From positions 1 through 9,308 of the forward strand of contig CALCGO010000043.1 in NCBI GenBank assembly GCA_937901055.1: 9,308 nucleotides of DNA, given 5' to 3'. The position numbers and the translations under genes were made by a program. Position 1 is the first letter of the stretch. Each line of letters begins with the position of its first letter. Below the pieces are notes generated by a model. The model ran no database searches. It was not told where the DNA came from and worked only from the letters and a program-made list of their open reading frames with translations. The stretch comes from an uncultured Rhodobacterales bacterium (GTDB taxonomy: Bacteria; Pseudomonadota; Alphaproteobacteria; Rhodobacterales; Rhodobacteraceae). This document shows positions 6,668 through 9,308 of the stretch, one piece after another.

Positions 6668-7792
6668 ATGAAAATACTAGTTCACTACGGTTACGGGAAA
6701 ACCGGAACTACATCCCTTCAATTTGCGTTGGCGAACAAACGGAAGGTATTGATGCAGCATGGGGTGCTTTACCCTAAAATAGTCAAGCCAACGATGGCTC
6801 ACCACCTACTCCAAGCCTTGTTCAAACCCGAAGAGGAAACCGTGCCGTATCTGATTGCCGATTGTGGTGGATACGATGCAATGGTGAAATTGGCGAACCA
6901 ATCATGGCAAAAAATCAAACGCGAGGTTGCACGTAAAAGGCCTGACGTCCTTCTGTTAAGCAGCGAGATGTTTTTTGGTGATGCTACCGGCCTAGAACAA
7001 CGAAAATTTCACGAAATGCTGTCTGAACTTTCGGACGATATTCAGCCGATAGTTTATGTCAGGGACCCCGCTGCCCTGTACGTATCAAGATTGCAGCAAT
7101 CCTCTCGAAATTCCGGTGTCGTTCGTCGACCGTCCGCCGAAGTGATACGAAATGACATTGAGCTGATCGAAACCGCATTCGGCCGAAAAGCACGAATCAG
7201 AGCTTTCCAACGCAGCACGTTGATCGGCGGTGATATCGTCAAAGATTTTACAACCTCGTACTTGTCAGATTATCTTGATCCTTCGTTAATTCCCTCGGCC
7301 AGAGAGAATGAATCGATTTCAGCCGAAGCGATGGAGATGTCCGTGAATTTGCGACGGGCTGTATGGCCAACCGAAAACCGCGTTTCATTTCCCAAAAGTC
7401 ACAAGCTGTTGTCTGAAATTGCGAGCATGGAAGCCGCATACACCGATTCTAGCAAACCCGTTTTGCGTGAGGGGCTGGCAGATCAAATTCGGCAGGCCTC
7501 GACCGATTACATATGGCTAAAGGAAACCTACGGGGTAAGCTTTGATACATTGGACTATGCCAAAATCGACGGCACCCCTGTTCCGTATTTGACCGAGTAT
7601 GAAAATCTGTCAGGGATAATCCATGTGGATTGGGAGCGGTATAATCAAATCATCTACAGCATTCTTTCCCGCCAAATGGATTTAGCCAAGGAGCGGGAGT
7701 TCGTTGTTGGAAATTACAACTTCAAAGTTTCGAACATCTCGACAAACCTACGCCGCTTGAAAAAGCGGGCATTACGTCTTGTTGGACGGTAG
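6668..7792 (+). CDS. P-loop sulfotransferase family protein
   Basis: A 374-residue protein with the sulfotransferase fold, expected to transfer sulfate from PAPS to a hydroxyl or amine. The N-terminus MKILVHYGYGKTGTTSLQFAL carries the 5'-phosphosulfate-binding P-loop (G8-S16, with K11). GVLYPKI follows, as in carbohydrate-type sulfotransferases. LLLSSEMFF (95-103) is the usual strand before the second site. VYVRDPAALYVSR (129-141) gives the 3'-phosphate-binding pair R132 and S140, spaced eight residues apart as in the family. There is no signal peptide or membrane segment, so it is cytoplasmic. ATG 6668 is preceded by AGGA with seven bases of spacing. It sits downstream of a strong terminator and ends in a hairpin. 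With two glycosyltransferases nearby, a sugar unit or lipid-linked glycan is the most likely acceptor, but that is inference. Confidence 0.86.
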   Translation: MKILVHYGYGKTGTTSLQFALANKRKVLMQHGVLYPKIVKPTMAHHLLQALFKPEEETVPYLIADCGGYDAMVKLANQSWQKIKREVARKRPDVLLLSSEMFFGDATGLEQRKFHEMLSELSDDIQPIVYVRDPAALYVSRLQQSSRNSGVVRRPSAEVIRNDIELIETAFGRKARIRAFQRSTLIGGDIVKDFTTSYLSDYLDPSLIPSARENESISAEAMEMSVNLRRAVWPTENRVSFPKSHKLLSEIASMEAAYTDSSKPVLREGLADQIRQASTDYIWLKETYGVSFDTLDYAKIDGTPVPYLTEYENLSGIIHVDWERYNQIIYSILSRQMDLAKEREFVVGNYNFKVSNISTNLRRLKKRALRLVGR

Positions 7793-7810
7793 CTCGCAAG
7801 AGCAACCGTC
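7785..7810 (+). terminator. Stable GNRA-loop hairpin over the sulfotransferase stop codon
   Basis: GACGGT (7785-7790) pairs with ACCGTC (7805-7810), and GCTC (7792-7795) with GAGC (7800-7803). There is one A-A mismatch, and the loop GCAA (7796-7799) fits the stable GNRA type. The TAG stop of the sulfotransferase (7790-7792) lies inside the 5' arm. No T-run follows on either strand, so it is not a standard Rho-independent terminator. It may protect the mRNA 3' end or act with Rho. Confidence 0.45.
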
Positions 7811-7924
7811 GCTCGTCAAGATATCTGGCTAGCATAGCACCGGAAAATTCGTAACTCGCACGATTTTCATGAAAACCATCACCCGACCCTAACTTAAGCA
7901 GAGGATCGTTTTCCGATTGCTTGT

Positions 7925-8134
7925 TTACTCACTGGTGCCAAGTAACCGTCCACCCAACCCCACGGAAGATTGGATAACGGGCTCTATGGTCGACGTTCTG
8001 GTTTCGAGACCAGGCGTCACAAGCAGCATTATTCCCATACCGAACCCAACGATTACGGCGGTGATAGTGACAAAATCTACGGTGACTGCTCCAGAATCGG
8101 AGCGACAAAGGCGTTTAAGCTTTTCCAAAAGCAT
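7925..8134 (-). CDS. Flp-type prepilin-like small protein (paralogue 1)
   Basis: A 69-residue protein with type IVb prepilin architecture. A short basic leader of 15 residues ends in SDSG, followed by the mature start AVTVDFVTITAVIVGFGMGIMLLV, a single N-terminal hydrophobic helix. The expected prepilin peptidase cut is between G15 and A16. Position +5 of the mature protein is aspartate (D20), where classical Flp pilins have glutamate. The tail is short and polar with GLGGRLLGTSE at the end. The ATG at 8132-8134 is the only sensible start, since a stop lies three codons upstream; its ribosome binding site is weak. It is downstream of the second pilin gene on the same strand, separated by 118 bases that hold a hairpin. 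No tad/cpa assembly or TadV-type peptidase genes are in the window, so it would be processed and assembled by machinery encoded elsewhere. Confidence 0.78.
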   Translation of the reverse strand: MLLEKLKRLCRSDSGAVTVDFVTITAVIVGFGMGIMLLVTPGLETRTSTIEPVIQSSVGLGGRLLGTSE

Positions 8135-8208
8135 ATCAATTTACCATTTACTATGCCCAAATAGCGGGCGTGAACTAAAAAATGTAGCCTATACGATGCC
8201 CAACAACT

Positions 8209-8229
8209 TACGGACAGAATATGTCCGTA
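8209..8229 (-). promoter_or_regulatory. Perfect inverted repeat between the two pilin genes
   Basis: TACGGACA (8209-8216) pairs perfectly with TGTCCGTA (8222-8229) around a five-base centre GAATA. It begins 23 bases beyond the stop of the upstream pilin and lies 75-95 bases before the start of the downstream one, in the direction of transcription. No T-run follows, so it could be an RNA processing or stabilising stem that sets the ratio of the two pilins, a weak terminator, or an operator for the second gene. Confidence 0.45.
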
Positions 8230-8252
8230 TTACGGCGGCAATATGGTGTTTG

Positions 8253-8456
8253 TTAGTTCCCGGTTATCAGACTGGCGCCCAACCCCGGTGCCACATCAAG
8301 TGCTGGCTGCACCCCAGACGCGACCGGCAGCAAGTTCGGCAAAACCAATGTTGGGACAGCAATAGCAATACCAGCAATCGCCCCGGTCAACACAACCCAG
8401 TCCACGGTAACAGCGCCGGATTCAGAATAAATGAAATTAGAAAATGCGTTCCGCAT
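8253..8456 (-). CDS. Flp-type prepilin-like small protein (paralogue 2)
   Basis: A 67-residue prepilin. The 14-residue leader ends in SESG, followed by mature AVTVDWVVLTGAIAGIAIAV, the typical Rhodobacterales form of a Flp-type pilin; cleavage is expected between G14 and A15, with D19 at mature position +5. After the helix there is an unusual proline-bearing segment (VPTLVLPNLLPVA) and a tail with APGLGASLITG that echoes the GLGGRLL tail of the neighbouring pilin, so the two are diverged paralogues. The ATG at 8454-8456 is preceded by GGGAAG about nine bases upstream. It is the promoter-proximal member of the pair and diverges from the DUF302 gene across a 180-base gap. It is probably inserted in the inner membrane and processed by a prepilin peptidase encoded elsewhere; whether it forms a filament or is a minor pilin cannot be told. 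Confidence 0.8.
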   Translation of the reverse strand: MRNAFSNFIYSESGAVTVDWVVLTGAIAGIAIAVPTLVLPNLLPVASGVQPALDVAPGLGASLITGN

Positions 8457-8607
8457 AATAGCATACTTCCCAAATAAATAGGGGATTCAACTGCCTAACC
8501 AAATACTGAACGTTACCAACGTATTTAGTAACTGTGTTCAAAGTGAGGCAGGCATTGTCACACCCCGGTTTCTGCCATTGAAGATAGCGGATAGATTATT
8601 AACTACG

Positions 8608-8622
8608 GGTTAACAAATAACC
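8608..8622 (+). promoter_or_regulatory. Small hairpin just upstream of the DUF302 ribosome binding site
   Basis: GGTTA (8608-8612) pairs with TAACC (8618-8622) around ACAAA, two bases before the AGGAG (8625-8629) that serves the ATG at 8637. The stem is only five pairs and may be chance. If real, it would influence access to the ribosome binding site. Confidence 0.2.
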
Positions 8623-8636
8623 TCAGGAGCAAATAA

Positions 8637-9041
8637 ATGACAGAAACTTTCAGCCTAGACGTATCACTTCAAGGAAACTTTGACGATGTGATCGAACAGG
8701 TCACCGAGGCGCTTAAAACCGAAGGGTTCGGCGTTTTGACCCGTATCGACGTAGACAACGTTCTGAAAACCAAGATCGACGTGGATTTTCGCCCCTACAC
8801 AATCTTGGGCGCCTGCAATCCGGTTCTGGCCCACAAAGCCCTGACTGCCCGTGCAGATGTTGGTATGATGCTGCCTTGCAATGTAACCGTGGAAAAATCT
8901 GCCGAGGGCGAATGCCTTGTGCGTTTTATCGACCCTGCCAAGATGATGAGTTTCTCAACACTGGGCGAAAACGCTGAACTGACAGCAATCGGTGCAGACG
9001 CCGCGGTACGCATCGGTCGCGCAGCCGCATCGCTTAACTAA
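8637..9041 (+). CDS. DUF302 domain protein
   Basis: A 134-residue protein that is essentially a single DUF302 domain (PF03625-type). The recognisable order is VIEQVTEALKTEGFGVLTRIDVDNVLKTKI (about 19-48), then RPYTILGACNPVLAHKALTARADVGMMLPCNVTVEKSAEGECLVRFIDPAKMM (about 57-109). These are the standard blocks: KxEGFGVLT.ID, ILGACNP.LA..AL and G.LLPCNV.V. There is no signal peptide or membrane segment, so it is cytoplasmic. Its biochemical function is not established, and the family is often found near sulfur or redox genes in other bacteria. AGGAG (8625-8629) stands seven bases before the ATG. The TAA stop overlaps the stop of the convergent DUF1489 gene through a shared CTAA. Nothing links it clearly to the pilins or glycan genes. 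Confidence 0.92.
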   Translation: MTETFSLDVSLQGNFDDVIEQVTEALKTEGFGVLTRIDVDNVLKTKIDVDFRPYTILGACNPVLAHKALTARADVGMMLPCNVTVEKSAEGECLVRFIDPAKMMSFSTLGENAELTAIGADAAVRIGRAAASLN

Positions 9042-9308
9042 AGCACCCCAAGCGCGGAAAGCTCGGCCCGCAAAGCGCCGGGGATTTCTTCCTGATCAGC
9101 GCGATAAAGGCCGATGTCCTTCGGGGCATCGGCTTTTGTCAAATATCGCCAGCCTTGGAACGGGCGCCGACGGTGGGCCTCGGTTAGCATCAGGTCATGT
9201 TCAAACATCAGGGCGCAACGGCGAATACCATCCTCGCCTATCACCTCGTCAAGACGAAGGATGCGTTGGCGCGCCAATATCAAGCCTTTGAAAACCCAAT
9301 AAAGCGAG
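9038..9308 (-). CDS. DUF1489 family protein, C-terminal part (5' end outside window)
   Basis: The frame is open from the right edge of the window to a TAG at 9038-9040, about 89 codons. Reading from the edge it gives SLYWVFKGLILARQRILRLDEV, then GIRRCALMFEHDLMLTEAHRRRPFQGWRYL, then EIPGALRAELSALGVL. These are the conserved C-terminal blocks of DUF1489 proteins, about 140 residues long, common in Rhodobacterales and other alphaproteobacteria and of unknown function. An in-frame TTG at 9281-9283 could be mistaken for a start, but the conserved LYWVFKG block lies before it, so the true start is beyond position 9308. The gene converges on the DUF302 gene with a four-base overlap and no visible intervening terminator. 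Confidence 0.88.
   Translation of the reverse strand, partial: SLYWVFKGLILARQRILRLDEVIGEDGIRRCALMFEHDLMLTEAHRRRPFQGWRYLTKADAPKDIGLYRADQEEIPGALRAELSALGVL

Noticed and set aside
7864..7875. Twelve-base palindrome TTTTCATGAAAA after the sulfotransferase
   Set aside because: It is short, has no loop for a stable hairpin, no T-run at a suitable place and no second copy, so it could easily be chance.
7917..8477. Plus-strand 186-residue open frame antisense to both pilins
   Set aside because: It is the shadow of two good minus-strand genes, has no domain-like pattern, and crosses an intergenic hairpin.
8510..8522. ACGTT-ACC-AACGT inverted repeat in the pilin/DUF302 intergenic gap
   Set aside because: A five-base arm with a three-base centre is expected by chance in a gap of this size, and the flanking ACT/AGT match is interrupted.

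Overview
The window looks like a chromosomal accessory region from an alphaproteobacterium, most likely a marine Rhodobacterales/Roseobacter-type organism. This is inferred from protein types recognised by eye: a DUF1489 protein, short Flp-type pilins with the AVTVD(W/F) start, a C-terminal piece of an NDUFA9-like epimerase, and a small exported protein with a C-terminal hydrophobic tail. No database search was run. No rRNA, tRNA, CRISPR array or intact insertion sequence was seen.

Left side (1-1283): about 480 bases of AT-rich sequence with no convincing gene, then two gene remnants on the minus strand, abutting at about 843-849. One is the last third or so of an NDUFA9-like NAD(P)-dependent epimerase. 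The other is an internal piece of a DUF3987 (phage/plasmid-associated) protein. This looks like a scar of recombination or decay of a mobile region.

Middle (1395-7792): an MFS transporter, a 107-base spacer packed with GTTTC/GAAAC palindromes, then a tight two-gene unit on the plus strand: a family 2 glycosyltransferase and an alkaline-phosphatase-superfamily protein with altered metal-site residues. A second family 2 glycosyltransferase lies on the minus strand and its stop interlocks with the stop of the phosphatase-like gene. Divergent from it are a 68-residue secreted/membrane small protein, with a strong ribosome binding site and its own clear terminator, and a P-loop sulfotransferase. 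Two sugar transferases, a phosphate/sulfate-ester-type enzyme and a sulfotransferase together suggest assembly and decoration of a surface glycan. The glycan and the partnership are inference.

Right side (7785-9308): a stable hairpin at the sulfotransferase stop codon, two paralogous orphan Flp-type prepilins on the minus strand with a perfect 8-bp-stem hairpin between them, a DUF302 protein on the plus strand, and the C-terminal part of a DUF1489 protein on the minus strand that runs off the window. The last two genes are also convergent with interlocked stop codons.

The points most worth a second look are the non-canonical active site of the phosphatase-like protein in its glycosyltransferase/sulfotransferase setting, the palindrome cluster ahead of the first glycosyltransferase, the orphan pilin pair with its intergenic hairpin, and the fused gene remnants.
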